Positions 1 to 10,256 are shown, numbered from the stretch's first letter. The stretch is 64,000 nucleotides of DNA from Branchipolynoe longqiensis (GCA_030323885.1 CM059193.1:56262749-56326748), one strand, 5' to 3'. Program-made: numbers and translations. The notes: generated from the sequence alone by a model not told the origin.

Positions 1-460
1 GCCAACTATTACGATTTTGGCGGAATAATTACGATTTTTTTATTCTCATTCCGCCCTACGAATTATAAACATTATTCCGCTTTTTCAAAGGTAATAATTT
101 CTTTAATAATGTGCCTAAAATGTCTCTGAAAATGCACCAGAATGCACCATTTTTTATGTATTTTTCAAATTTTTCCGGGGGGGGGGGGCGTTCCCCCGGA
201 CCCCCCTAGAACGCTTGCACGCCTCACTTCGCTCGGATGGATTTCTATTATTAGGATTTTCGTTTAACAAAAGTTGGCAGGTATGTAGGTGTGAGTGTCC
301 TGGTGGTGTAGGTGTGTGTGGTGAGGGTGTAGGTGTGTGTTGGGGGTGTAAGTACACCACACCATACCCACTCACCACCCACCCCTCCATCCCCATACCC
401 CCCACACCAAAATCCTCACCACACCCCTACACCTCCACAACACAAACATATGCCGGTGAT
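1..460. repeat. AT-rich start, then CA/GT-rich minisatellite (left part)
   Basis: The first 170 bases are AT-rich with no gene. A G-run and a C/G-rich block follow (about 177-240). From about 285 the DNA is low-complexity GT-rich and then CA-rich, built from variants of CACCACACCATACCCAC. The same CA-rich composition resumes at 938, so the MITE at 461-937 appears to have landed inside one minisatellite. Short proline/threonine/histidine-rich reading frames here are composition artefacts. Confidence 0.7.
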
Positions 461-937
461 GCGGATTCCGAGGGACACCAGTTTGACAGGGACACTTCCA
501 TTCAAATGCATTGTTAACTGCCGTGAGCAAATCTTCATACAGAAGAAGTCAAATATCTCCCAAATTACACCATCTAGAAACAATTCGTTTGGTACACATA
601 TAGAAAAGATCTTTACCATAAAGACTATATTAAATTTATAAGGTTAGGGTTCTTGAATTCTATTATTTTTGAATAAAACTAACGTTTTGCACTGCGCGTA
701 GCATCAAACTCAAGGCATTGTCAATGGCCGTAAGCAATCTTCATACAGAAAATACACAAGAAGTCAAATATCTCTTAAATTACATCATCTAGAAACAAAT
801 CGTTTGGTACACATATAGAAAACATCTTTACCAAAAACATTATATTAAATTTATAAGGTTAGTGATGATGCTGTTCGATTTTGACGCATGTGCAGAAGCG
901 ATGTGTCCCTCGCAAACTGGTGTCCCTCGGAATCCGC
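461..937. mobile_element. MITE with perfect 25-bp terminal inverted repeats
   Basis: The ends are perfect 25-bp inverted repeats (461-485 and 913-937) beginning GCGGATTCCGAGGGACACCA. Inside, about 135 bp is directly duplicated (512-645 and 722-862). Near the right end is ACGCATGTGCAGAAGCGATG, a motif shared with the MITE at 62847-63148. There is no coding capacity. No clear target-site duplication is visible, perhaps because the target is itself repetitive. It is a non-autonomous DNA transposon of unassigned superfamily. Confidence 0.7.
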
Positions 938-1147
938 AACACCCCCACCCACCTACACCACAACCACACCATACCCACCACACACATCAAAATTCTCACC
1001 ACATCCCTATACCTCCATCACACAAACATATTCCCCCAACACACACACCTCCATCCCCATACAGCCGCACCACACACGCCAAAATCCTCACCACACCCCT
1101 ACACACCCCCACCCCACCATACACTCACCACACACCAAAGCATACCG
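938..1147. repeat. CA-rich minisatellite (right part)
   Basis: This continues the ACC/CAC-rich low-complexity DNA seen left of the MITE at 461-937. The recurring words CACCACACC, CACACAAACATA and CCATCCCCATAC occur on both sides. No gene is supported. Confidence 0.65.
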
Positions 1148-2225
1148 AGACCGGTGTAAAGATTTCAAATTCCCCCCATATTCAATTTCCCCCCCCGGGA
1201 ACTTGAAAACGTTTTCAAATTCCTCCCAGGGGAATTTGAAAACGTTTTCAAGTTCCCTCCCTCGTTTTAACTTTCCCTCCCCCCGGGGATTATAATCCAC
1301 ACCATCTTAAATAAAATTAAAATGAACTACGGACTGACATACACACACAGACATACAAAAATGTCTTATTTTGTGAAATTTCGTGAAATATTAGATTTTT
1401 CGTGAACTTTAAGTTTTTTCATTAAATTCATTATTTTTCTCGAAATTGTCTGGACATTTTTTATTTTCCGTGAAATTTTCGATTTGTTTAACTTTTCAAT
1501 TTGTTGTGCTTTTTTGAATAATTAAATAAATATAAAATTTTTGTGTGAAATTCTTTATTTTCGTGAAATATACATTTTTTTGGTGAATTTTTTGCGTGAA
1601 ATTGTTCGATTAAAAAAAAATCTTTTTGGGAAAATTTGGTGACTACTATTACTATTTTTCATAAATTTCCGATCTTTTTAAAACTTTTACATTTTTGTGG
1701 AATTTTCTTTATTTTTAAACAATTTTAAATTCCCGGAGGGGGGTTAATTTGAAAATAGGGGGAGGAATCTGAAAACTTTTTAATTTCCCCCCGGGAATCT
1801 GAAAACGTTTTTAATTTCCACAGAGGGAAGTTAAGAACGTTTTCAGATTCCCAGGGGGTAACTTGGGAAGGGGGAAGTTGAAATTGTATTCCTGTAGGGG
1901 GGGATTTGAAAATAGGGGGAGGAATCTAAAAACTGTTTTTAATTCCCCCCCCCGGGAATCTGAAAACGTTTTTTAGGGAAGTTAAGAACGTTTTCAGATT
2001 CCCGGGGGGGGGGGGGGGGGTAACTTAGGAAGGGGGAAGTTGAAATTGTATTCCTGGAGGGGGGAATTTGAAAATAGGGGGAGGAATCTGAAAACTGTTT
2101 TTAAGTTCCCCCCAGGAATCTGAAAACGTTTTTAACTTCCCCGGAGGGAAGTTGAAAACGTTTTCAGATTCCCGGGGGGGAACTTGAGAAGGGGGGAAGT
2201 TGAAATCGTTACACCGGCATGGTCT
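1148..2225. mobile_element. Palindromic MITE-like element with AGACC...GGTGTAA ends
   Basis: The left end AGACCGGTGTAAAGATTTCA and the right end, read in reverse as AGACCATGCCGGTGTAACGA, form an imperfect terminal inverted repeat apart from a 3-base insertion. The interior is full of the self-complementary word GAAAACGTTTTC flanked by G- or C-runs, so the element can fold at many scales. A central AT-rich stretch (1300-1730) has no coding potential. A three-unit tandem repeat fills 1733-2210. The superfamily is unknown. Confidence 0.55.
1733..2210. repeat. Tandem repeat, about 155 bp x 3, G-rich and palindromic
   Basis: Three successive units each contain GGGGGAATTTGAAAATAGG, then GGAATCTGAAAACTG, then GAAAACGTTTTCAGATTCCC, then GGAAGTTGAAATTGTATTCC. 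Units start near 1733, 1890 and 2050. G-run length varies between units, for example a run of about 17 G near 2004-2020. Confidence 0.65.
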
Positions 2226-2895
2226 GCCATCTGACGAGAGAGTCATGCAAACTGAAAGGTCCCCATTGGTTAGTGGTCTTCCTACCTAATAGCTGTCTCA
2301 AAGTAGGTGTCCAAAGGGATAGGGGTCATAAATTCACTGATTATTCTGTATATGCTGCACCAAATCCTTAGTTAATGCACCAGCACCAAAGTTGGATATA
2401 TAATCAAATGTAGGTAAGTGTTATGGTTTTGAAAAACGTACGATGCAACTTTAAGGTTGTATGCATAGTTTGAGGAAAGCATTACATTTTCAAAAATTAA
2501 ACCAATTGATTATATTCGGATTGTTTCTACATATCTAAGTTATAAACGTGCGCTTATTAAGCAGTCATTGTTGTATAAAAGACTACTAAGTCAACGTAAA
2601 GATGCATAGTCCGATGAAGCATAATAATTTCAAAGCCAAAATAATTATCTAGAATTGATTCAACATACATACTGATGCACTTATTAAACATTTGTTACCA
2701 TACAGACGAGAATACGGAGTAATTTAATAGACTGTTACTGCAGAACCCTATCATGTCATGTTTTGGTGTGCTTGCCAAAAGAAACTACACATTTGCACTT
2801 CAAATATTCCAAAAGTTAGCCAATTAAAATAAGTTACCTTATACGAATTATAATGATCAATCTAATATATTTATCTAAGAATACTACACAACGTT
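2226..2895. repeat. Dispersed AT-rich repeat (family R) up to the Ngaro-like insertion
   Basis: No gene is seen. The stretch 2676-2885 resembles 48436-48690, and part of it resembles 6590-6780. The shared words are CACTTATTAAACAT, GTTACTGC.GAA, TAGCCA..TAAAATA and CTAATATATTTATC. A further piece (2388-2640, with GTTGGATATATAA and GCATAGTCCGATGAA) recurs near 63582-63656 in the opposite sense. I cannot assign the family. Confidence 0.5.
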
Positions 2896-3184
2896 GATGC
2901 GCGAGAAGGAAGAAAACAAGGCGGGGGTGGAAGAAAGGCGCGTTTATTACACGCCTCAGCGGATAGATGTTAGGTACATATAAACAATAAAATATGCACA
3001 GTGGTAAATGTACAGGTACATAGAGGATAAAGGGAAATGCACAGTGGTAATAACAAGATCAAGGTAACGAGTAATGAAAGGGCTCCCAGGAAGGAGCAGA
3101 GAGGCTCATAAGGAGCAGGAGAGAGTAAGGAAGTCCGGTTTAGTTAATTGTCAGCGGCGTGAGGGGGTGCCGAGGAGCCCTCCA
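2896..3184 (-). repeat. B2 split direct repeat of the Ngaro-like element
   Basis: This is near-identical to 3534-3823. Both begin GATGCGCGAGAAGGAAGAAA on the plus strand and diverge at the word GCCCTCCACC. The first differences are a T/A substitution near 3135 versus 3773 and one G in a G-run. Confidence 0.8.
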
Positions 3185-3228
3185 CCCTCGGGAGTGAGTA
3201 GGTTAAGTGAGTGTAGGGTGGGTGGGCG

Positions 3229-3533
3229 GAGGAAAAGTGAAGGATAGCGGAAGACGGCAGGAAGGTGAGTGCCTGAGGAGAGCCGGCGGGCGGCCTTATA
3301 AGGGAGGAGGGAGGGGGGAAGGGGGTGAGGTGCGAATGCTGACGGCCCGGGGGAGGGTGAGGTGTGGCGAGCAGCGGGCGTCGGGCGAGGCGTGAGCGCC
3401 AGAACAAAGAAGGTGGCCTGAAAGAGGGGGGGGGGGCGAGCCGGGGCTCGCCCGAGGTGACAGGCAGCGCCACAGCGGCGGGGGAGGGTCTCCTCCTTCC
3501 CTCGCATCAAACGTAATGCTTCGCATTACGACC
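3229..3533 (-). repeat. A2 split direct repeat, ending in a hairpin palindrome
   Basis: This is near-identical to 6283-6589. It begins AGGAAAAGTGAAGGATAGCG on the plus strand and ends with the perfect palindrome CGTAATGCTTCGCATTACG followed by ACC. It abuts B1 at 3534 without a gap. Confidence 0.8.
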
Positions 3534-3823
3534 GATGCGCGAGAAGGAAGAAAACAAGGCGGGGGTGGAAGAAAGGCGCGTTTATTACACGCCTCAGCGG
3601 ATAGATGTTAGGTACATATAAACAATAAAATATGCACAGTGGTAAATGTACAGGTACATAGAGGATAAAGGGAAATGCACAGTGGTAATAACAAGATCAA
3701 GGTAACGAGTAATGAAAGGGCTCCCAGGAAGGAGCAGAGAGGCTCATAAGGAGCAGGAGAGAGTAAGGAAGACCGGTTTAGTTAATTGTCAGCGGCGTGA
3801 GGGGGGTGCCGAGGAGCCCTCCA
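3534..3823 (-). repeat. B1 split direct repeat of the Ngaro-like element
   Basis: This partner of 2896-3184 joins A2 directly on its left and diverges into GC-rich internal sequence at about 3824. Confidence 0.8.
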
Positions 3824-4257
3824 CCAAATAGTAGGAGAGGGCTCGAGGCGCGCCCGAGGCGGGGGCACGGGGCGCCCGAGGTGGGGGCCGGGGATCTGGG
3901 TGAGAGGAGGGTCGTGAGGGCAGAGCCTTGAGGTCGGCGGCTGGACTGTCTGGAGAGGGTCCCTCGTGAGGCTGGGCTGTGTGGTCTGAGGTGCGCGGTG
4001 CGGGGTAGGTCGACAAGGGGCGGGCGGCCAAAATAAAGGGAGGCCCGCTCCTTGGAGGGATCGGGTGAGGAGGTCGGCCGGCGAACTCCTCAGGGCTGGG
4101 TGGGACGGGGGTCGGGGTCGGGTCGGGCGGGTTGATGACGGTGGTGTCGTGGTCGGCGGCTGTGCCCTCGGAGGAGGGTTCTCCGTGCGGCTGGGCTGGG
4201 CTGTGGTCTGAGGGTTCCTCTTGAGGCTGGGCTGGGCAGTGGTCTGAGGGTTCCTCG

Positions 4258-4975
4258 TGAAACTGGGCTGGGCTGTGGTCCGTGGTGGGCGACTGGCGCT
4301 GGGCGGCGATGAGAGCCTTGCTGAGGGGGCGCTGGGGCCCGACAGGGAGGTGGTTGCCGATGAGGTCGGCGGTGCCGAGGCGGCGGTCAGGCCGCGCCTC
4401 GGGCAAACTGGGCTGGGCTGGGCTGTGTTCTGTGATGGGCGAATGGCGCTGGTCGGCGATGAGAGCCTTCCTGAGGGGGCGCTGGGGCCCGACTTGGAGG
4501 TGGTTGCCGATGAGGTCGGCAGTGCCGAGGCGGCGGTCGGGCCGCGCCTCGGGCAAGTTGGGCTGGGCTGGGCTGTGGTCCGTGGCGGGCTGGTGGCGGT
4601 GGGCGGTGGTGAGAGCCTTACTGAGGGGCCGCTGGGGCCCGACTGGGCGGTGGTTGCCGATGAGGTTGGTAGTGCCGAGGTGGCGGTCAGGGCGGGGGTC
4701 GGGGGAGGAGGTGTGGCGGGGGCGGGCTAGGGGGGCGGCGAAGTCGCGGGCGGTGGGGGGGGGGGGTCGTGGGGTCGGGTTGGCAGAGGAAGGCGGTGTC
4801 GCCTGGGTCGAGGTGGACGTCTGGGTCGAGGGTGACGGGCGACTGGCGCCGGGCGGCGATGGGAGCCTTACTGAGGGGGCGCTGGGGCCCGAGGCGGGGG
4901 TGGTTGCCGGAGGGCACGGCGGCGCCGAGGCGGCGGGCAGGCCGCGCCTCGGGCGGGTGGGCGGTGGTGTCCGGT
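4258..4975 (-). repeat. GC-rich tandem repeat, about 148 bp, inside the Ngaro-like element
   Basis: At least three contiguous units begin near 4258, 4409 and 4557, with a diverged fourth at about 4830-4975. Each carries GAGAGCCTT.CTGAGG, CGCTGGGGCCCGAC and GTGGTTGCCGATGAGG. They lie downstream of the gag-like ORF stop in the element's sense. The proline/arginine-rich peptides read from them are most likely fortuitous. Confidence 0.7.
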
Positions 4976-5060
4976 GGGCTGGTAGCAGTGTGGTGGGCGG
5001 CTTTGATAGGGTTGGTGGGCCGGTCTGGGGCCACCGTGCCGGGCTGGAGGTGCCGGCTCC

Positions 5061-6253
5061 TCAAAAATCCGGCGAGGCGGGAGCCGCTGCCCGGGCGCGC
5101 TTGGCCAGGCAGGCGTCCTCGCTGTGCCTGGTTAGTACCCTCCGGACATTGGCGCAGTATGCGCATGCGTGTAGCTGTCTGGAGACCCCCTGGCCGTGGA
5201 CCTCCCCCGGGGCTGCGTGGGTGCAGGAGTTGGGGGTCCCGGTTCCAGGCATAACAGAGTGGGCCGTGGGTCTCCTTGCTGTAGGCCACGCGTGTGTCGG
5301 TGTGGCCGCGGAACTGGGGGCGGGGCATTGCAGGGTCGAGGGAGGGGAGTTGGGTGGTGGTGGAGTGGGGAGGCATGGCGAGGGACTCCAGTCTGAGGAG
5401 GTTTATGGCCACTGGGTCGTGCCAGCCATGGGGGAGGGTACCGTCCGCGATCGCGGTAAAGACCGCCTCAGAATAGTGGCGGACGGTCGTCCAGGGATAG
5501 AGGAGGTTATCACGACAGATAGATAGGATATGGTGGTGGAGTCCGGGGGCGGGGTGGGCGGGGAAGTCCGGGTGGTCGATGAGGGTGAGGGCGTATTCGT
5601 CCTTGGTCGCCTCCCCCCTCTTCACTGGCTTCTTCTCGGGACCTCGCCTCACCAGATCGGAGGGGAAGATGTAGTTGGATGGGATGCCTTGGCGTCTGGT
5701 TGAATGCCGCGCCTCGGCGGATGCCAGGATTTCCCTGACGGCGTCGGCCGTGGAGGCGGGGTTGTGGCGGGTCTCCTCCCCCTGGTAGGCCGGCGATGTG
5801 GAGGGCTGCAGCTGGGGCAGGATGTGGCGGTACCTCCCGTACTCCGCGTGTGTCGTTCCGGGGAGCGCCGCCTGGGGCGGCGGCGGGGGTCGGGCCGCGG
5901 CGGTGGCAGGTGCCCGAGGCGTTGGCGCGGCCGGCGGGGGCGCCTCGGGCGCGGGCCGGGTCCCGTTGGCGCTGATGTGGTCGATCCGGGCGTGGAGGTC
6001 AGCAGTGGCCTGCCGGTGCTCGGTGTTGGCCTGCCGGTGCTCCTCGTTGGCCTGCCGGTGCTCCAGCTGCATGCGCTGGATAGCCTCTAGTACTGAGGAG
6101 GTCTCGGCGCCCGAGGAAAGGTCCGAGGGCGCCGGGGGGGGGGGAGACCGAGACGGATGATGGTGACTCGACCCTCCCGGGCGGCGTAGAGGGCCCCGGG
6201 GTCCGGGGGGCGGCCCGGGAGCCCTTCCGTCCTCGTCCTTTTCCTTGAGGCAT
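5061..6253 (-). pseudogene. Broken gag-like ORF1 of the Ngaro-like element
   Basis: This is the only plausible product of the element, about 397 residues if its two breaks are ignored. The start is ATG at 6253, beginning MPQGKGRGRK, just inside A1. A Pro/Ser-rich N-terminus runs into a C-tract (about 6133-6144) where the frame shifts. A short heptad-like region follows with three copies of EHRQAN, then a Pro/Ala linker, then a globular part containing YPWTTVRHYSEAVFTAI and LCYAWNR. A second shift in a C-run (about 5235-5245) moves the tail into the frame encoding LHACAYCANVRRVLTRHSED, ending at a stop near 5061. The Trp-Asn and Cys/His pattern resembles the C-terminal putative zinc-binding region of ORF1 proteins in invertebrate YR retroelements; that assignment comes from family memory. 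The homopolymer shifts may be decay or assembly error. Confidence 0.55.
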
Positions 6254-6282
6254 GGTCAGCGGTCCGAGGTGTAGGCCCAAAA

Positions 6283-6589
6283 AGGAAAAGTGAAGGATAG
6301 CGGAAGACGGCAGGAAGGTGAGTGCCTGAGGAGAGCCGGCGGGCGGCCTTATAAGGGAGGAAGGAGGGGGGAAGGGGGTGAGGTGCGAATGCTGACGGGT
6401 CGGGGGAGGGTGAGGTGTGGCGAGCAGCGGGCGTCGGGCGAGGCGTGAGCGCCAGAACAAAGAAGGTGGCCTGAAAGAGGGGGGGGGGGGGGCGAGCCGG
6501 GGCTCGCCCGAGGTGACAGGCAGCGCCACAGCGGCGGGGGAGGGTCTCCTCCTTCCCTCGCATCAAACGTAATGCTTCGCATTACGACC
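6283..6589 (-). repeat. A1 terminal repeat of the Ngaro-like element
   Basis: This is the 5' end of the element on the minus strand. It starts GGTCGTAATGCGAAGCATTA, a near-terminal hairpin, and contains CCCTTATAAGGCCGCC, a TATA-like palindrome about 240 bp inside, upstream of the ORF1 start at 6253. The TATAA word and its position suggest a promoter, but that is inference. Confidence 0.7.
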
Positions 6590-6879
6590 AATGGAGGTTA
6601 TTACTGCTGCAGCCTATTGTGTCAGATTTGACATGCTTGCCAATTTTAATTTGGCATGTTTTCAATTCAGATATCTCAAAAGGTAGCCATTAAAAATAAA
6701 CACTTCAAACATAAGTAAGGTAGATTAATTGGACCTAATATATTTATTTAGAGAACCATCAAACACTAAAGCTGCATAGGTTAACTAAGGCATACACTTT
6801 TAAACTTGAAACAGGTAGATACTATAGTATACATCATACTTTGATACCGCTCTACTTAACAATCTTATTAGATATTTCG

Positions 6880-7275
6880 TGACCTTACTAGAAAAAGGTT
6901 CTATCTGACAAAGTGACCAAATTGGTGTGGTGATGAAAATGGGAAATATTGCACCTAGACTCGAACCCACGTCTCTTTGCATTCCAGGCCAGTGTGCTAA
7001 CCATTACACCACCTAGGCTCCTGATATCAACACACTACCCATGCCTACCTGTCTATGTGGTTACTTGCCTGAGAGGTCAGTGCAACCTACTACATACAGT
7101 GTTATGGATGTAAAAATGTTCTATCTACAACTGTTTCTCAACTGGTATTTTTCACTGAGATATATTAAAAATATTATTGTTCTATCTGCTTTGCTATTAT
7201 GCAGTTACACAGCTTCAGTCCTCATTATCTCGAAAGCACCATTTTGTCAGATAGAACCTGTATATAGTAAGGTCA
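6880..7275. mobile_element. MITE with TGACCTTACTA ends carrying a tRNA-like module
   Basis: The left end TGACCTTACTA and inner GGTTCTATCTGACAAA pair with the reversed right end (TGACCTTACTATATACAGGT, then TCTATCTGACAAA), giving an imperfect inverted repeat of about 38 bp. The enclosed tRNA-like sequence at 6951-7020 is the only recognisable module. The remainder is AT-rich. Confidence 0.55.
6951..7020 (-). ncRNA. tRNA-like sequence with Pol III A and B boxes
   Basis: On the minus strand, TGGTGTAATGG matches an A box and GGTTCGAGTCT is close to a B box, spaced as in a tRNA. The ends GAGCCTA and TAGGTGC can pair imperfectly. The anticodon and T stems do not pair well, so this is more likely a tRNA-derived pseudogene or SINE head than a working tRNA. 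Confidence 0.4.
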
Positions 7276-7379
7276 ACATTTGTTGCTGCATATAAATGAA
7301 TACTAAATCAATATAATTTAGGACCTATGCCTACATACAGGAAGTAATCTAGCATGTTTTCACGCCAAAGTTATTGATA

Positions 7380-7660
7380 CAGTACAACCCCATTAAACCA
7401 AGCGATCGATTAATCCAAACTTTTTTGGTGGCCCAGCAAAATACTACCACTTACCATATAAAAAGTTGGTTAAACCAAAGTCAGTTAATCCAAATTATTG
7501 GTTAATGCGAACAAAATTGTCAGGCCACAGGCCACTTTCGGTATGGCTAAACCAAACTTTTATGTGGTCATCTGACTTTTAAATGATAAATGGTAGTTTT
7601 TCCCAGGCCGCCGATTTTTTTTTTGATTAACCGATCGTTTGGTTTAACTGGGTTATACTG
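7380..7660. mobile_element. Tigger/pogo-like MITE (TA target)
   Basis: The left end CAGTACAACCCCATTAAACC and the reversed right end CAGTATAACCCAGTTAAACC form an inverted repeat, flanked by TA at 7378-7379 and 7661-7662. The CAGTA..ACCCC.TTAAACC form and TA target match known Tc1/mariner (pogo/Tigger) MITEs. The internal repeats GGTTAAACCAAA and GTTAATCCAAA extend the homology inward. There is no transposase. Confidence 0.75.
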
Positions 7661-8324
7661 TATATACATAAAAAGCAATAATCAAAGTGTCCACATACAT
7701 TGTATATTGCATTCATAATGCACCTGCGTTTTTGCAAAAGCCAAGTCAAAGTTGAAGCCAAACTCAGTTAATCCAAATAAATTTCTATGGTATATTAAAA
7801 AAAAATTAATTTGAGTTAATATAAACCTTGAAATCTCATTCAAATTGTGCTAATTCTATAGCTGTCAAATGATTACGTATCACCATTGATATTATATGCC
7901 GATAACCGCATATACAATAACAAGTGATGGAATTTTGGAAATGAAAATGATCTTCTAGACTTTTTATTGTGAAGTGCAATAAGACAGGGAAGTAAAAATC
8001 CTAAACAACTAAGTTTATGTAGAATTGTTTTCAAAATATACTTCAACAAATCCTAGTAACAAATCTCTAGAAATAAATACCCCCCCCCCCCCCCAAAAAA
8101 AAGTATCAGCCAATGTTATGACTATATATTTGGGTACTACTGTGTAGTTCACAAATTTTAGATAACTTTTTTTGGGTAGACCATTTAAATTGTCCAAATT
8201 AGAACTGTACAAAATAAGCAAAACTGGCACGAGTACTAGGTCTGCTTCACTTTGAGCATTACTTCTAATTGCATCCAATCTGTTCTTTTCCCAATGTTAC
8301 TGTTCCTGCCTTTTCATTCACATA
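7661..8324. other. AT-rich intergenic DNA
   Basis: No gene is supported. It has a poly-C run at about 8083-8094 followed by poly-A. Short reading frames show no codon structure or recognisable motif. Confidence 0.5.
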
Positions 8325-8622
8325 CCAGGGATGAAAGTGGTCTCCAGGGAAAAAAAGCGGGAATGCTGATATTCTCCCATAGGCTTAGCATTGTCAGGGA
8401 ATCGTGGAAAAATACCGGAAGTCAGTTCTCCATTAGCCTTGTTGTGATTGCATTATCGCCCATATCTAACAGTTTCTTGCTTAGGTTTTATGTTCTAACT
8501 ACATCTAAGGTCATATAAGAACGGGATTCAAACCACCCAACTGTTGTCATATACATCCCATCTTTTGGAATTTTCTCTAACGTTAATCGGTGGATATACG
8601 AAATCCCGGAAGTCTTTCATCT
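8325..8622. mobile_element. MITE of the CAGGGATGAAAG family (decayed copy)
   Basis: It begins CAGGGATGAAAGTGGTCTCC, shared in inverted form with the element at 58573-59027, including the inner word TCTCCCATAGGCTTAGCATT. The right end (about 8600-8622, TCCCGGAAGTCTTTCAT) is degraded. It is non-coding. Confidence 0.55.
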
Positions 8623-8840
8623 GACATACACTACTTGGGCATATATAATATTGCGAGAATGACTAGACATTTTTATCGCCTAACAAATTCTAAAGTTTGT
8701 GTAATACGCCTTACAAATGGTAATTTAAACAAAATGATGACACAAGTTACATACTTGATATATTTTATTCATCGAATACCAATTGCAAAAGTATTTATGG
8801 ATTTTGTTCTCGTTATTACAAGGATATGGCAATAGGTAGG

Positions 8841-9609
8841 TTCCCGAGTTCCGCTGCTCCCTCAAGGAGGATTGTAGGTGCGACCCGAAAATGCCAAGTC
8901 GCAGCTTCAGCTTACATGGTGGAAGGTGGCGAATACACCGGTATTTTTATATATACATACATGTTTTTTTTTAATATCTAAAGGTAACAAATTTGCTAGG
9001 CAAATTTCGCTGCAATCTATATTGAAAACAAATGTATAGCAAGAACCCAACCAAATTTAGTCATCAGGAAACATCGGTTTTTATGGATGCAAAGTGAGTT
9101 TAAACAGGCATGTGATTAGGTGCAGGAAAAAAACCCAGAAATTTCTTTTAGGTTATCGTGGGGGGGACACAGCATCCCTCCGAGTCGTGAGGGGATGCAA
9201 ATATTGCATTTCAGAGATGTTTCGGCGGCCAGAAAAAAAAACGGAATATAAAAAAAACCCTGGAATTCCGGTTTTGGCGTACAGAAAAACCTCACAGAAT
9301 TCGGATTAAAACCGGAGAAATCACATGCCTGGTTTAAAGCGGCCTCCATAGGTGGCGGCCATTTGCAATGGTAAAGCTGTGCTGTCATTGCTGAAAGCAC
9401 TGAATGCGGTGGCCATTTTCGAGGCGCTTTTCATCTCCAGTCTGAAAAGGGAGGTGTCGCCGAGACACACCCTGAACAGATTTAAGCCAAAAAGCATCGC
9501 CGAGACAGACCCTGAACGCGGCCCTGCTGTCGGTGTGTAAGCTGAAGCTGTGACCCGGCGTGCTGAGTCACAGCTTCACTCCTGCCTGAGGGACCAGCGG
9601 AACTCAGAA
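8841..9609. mobile_element. MITE with about 80-bp imperfect terminal inverted repeats
   Basis: The left end TTCCCGAGTTCCGCTGCTCC matches the reversed right end TTCTGAGTTCCGCTGGTCCC. The similarity continues inward through CGACCCG/TGACTCAG and GTCGCAGCTTCAGCTTACA. No transposase is present. A palindromic stretch containing GAATTCCGG/ACAGAATTCGG lies near 9235-9305. Superfamily unassigned. Confidence 0.6.
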
Positions 9610-10080
9610 TACACGCTTAATCTAATGAATCACCGCGAGTCCGAAAATAATGTAATGATCTGTTTGTTCCCACTTCCCGTTTCCGGCTAATTTTGTTGTT
9701 ATTACTTATTTACATACATTTATAAAAGTAAAAGCTTGTGCTGAAAAAAAAGAGGCTGAAAACAGTTCTCCATAAAAAAAAAGTACCAACAAAATATATA
9801 GCTACCAAAAATATAATAAATTCCACATGTTTTAGCCTTTATATAAGTTGTGTATTAAAAAACAAAAACCCACTTGGAACAATTATGAGTAAAGTGTGAG
9901 AATTCAGAAACGACCAAGAAATGCCACATTATACACAACCAAATAACGACAACACGCGAAATACAACACCCTGGAGATATTGGCTTGATTAAAAAATGTC
10001 GTCCCCCACCCCGTTAACAAATATTTTTGTAGACATTTGTTGATTATGCCAGGTGAATTTCAATCGCAGACCATCGGTCT
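9610..10080. other. AT-rich intergenic DNA, no feature seen
   Basis: Poly-A rich tracts and no conserved reading frame. Nothing here matches other repeats in the window by eye. Confidence 0.4.
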
Positions 10081-10256
10081 TCGTCATCCTACGACTCCTT
10101 TCCCTATCCTAGTTAACGCTGAGCGCTGGGCTAGATAGCGACAAGTAAACAATTTTAAGTCATCGGTTTGACTTGGCGAGGGTACAAATCACACAACCTC
10201 CCAATCGAAAAGAAGCAGGCGCTCAACTCATTTGGCTATCCCACCTGGCCTGCACT
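10081..10256 (-). repeat. tRNA-derived SINE, truncated, minus strand
   Basis: The reverse strand reads as the head of the common SINE: CAGGCCAGGTGGGATAGCC, a B-box-like region, then AAACCGATGACTTAAAATTG and the CTTGTCGCT-like segment. It stops near the GATAGGG word, so the core and 3' tail are missing. Confidence 0.7.

Larger units (their letters stand above)
2896..6589 (-). mobile_element. Ngaro/PAT-like YR-retroelement with split direct repeats, non-autonomous
   Basis: Read on the minus strand, the order is A1 (6589-6283), a gag-like ORF, B1 (3823-3534), A2 (3533-3229), B2 (3184-2896). A1 and A2 are near-identical (about 305 bp), as are B1 and B2 (about 290 bp). This A1-ORF-B1-A2-B2 order is the known signature of PAT and Ngaro tyrosine-recombinase retroelements. 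No reverse transcriptase, RNase H or recombinase is present in the 3.7 kb, so it would need help from elsewhere. About 45 bp between A2 and B2 (3185-3228) occurs in neither A1 nor B1. An alternative reading is therefore a full copy (3534-6589) next to an internally deleted copy (2896-3533). The GC-rich body contrasts sharply with its AT-rich flanks. A further terminus of this family lies at 63657-64000. Confidence 0.6.

Noticed and set aside
2896..3533. Solo LTR of a retrovirus-like element
   Set aside because: The repeats are split (A and B occur separately at the ends of the larger element), there is no TG...CA terminus and no target duplication, so the YR-retroelement layout fits better.
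3789..4556. 255-codon minus-strand frame with 49-residue repeats
   Set aside because: The repeated peptide is the translation of the 148-bp DNA minisatellite; it lies after the ORF1 stop and has no recognisable domain.
4282..5526. Long plus-strand open frame of 414 codons
   Set aside because: It is GC-rich, runs through the 148-bp tandem repeats and lies antisense to the gag-like ORF; it has no conserved motif.
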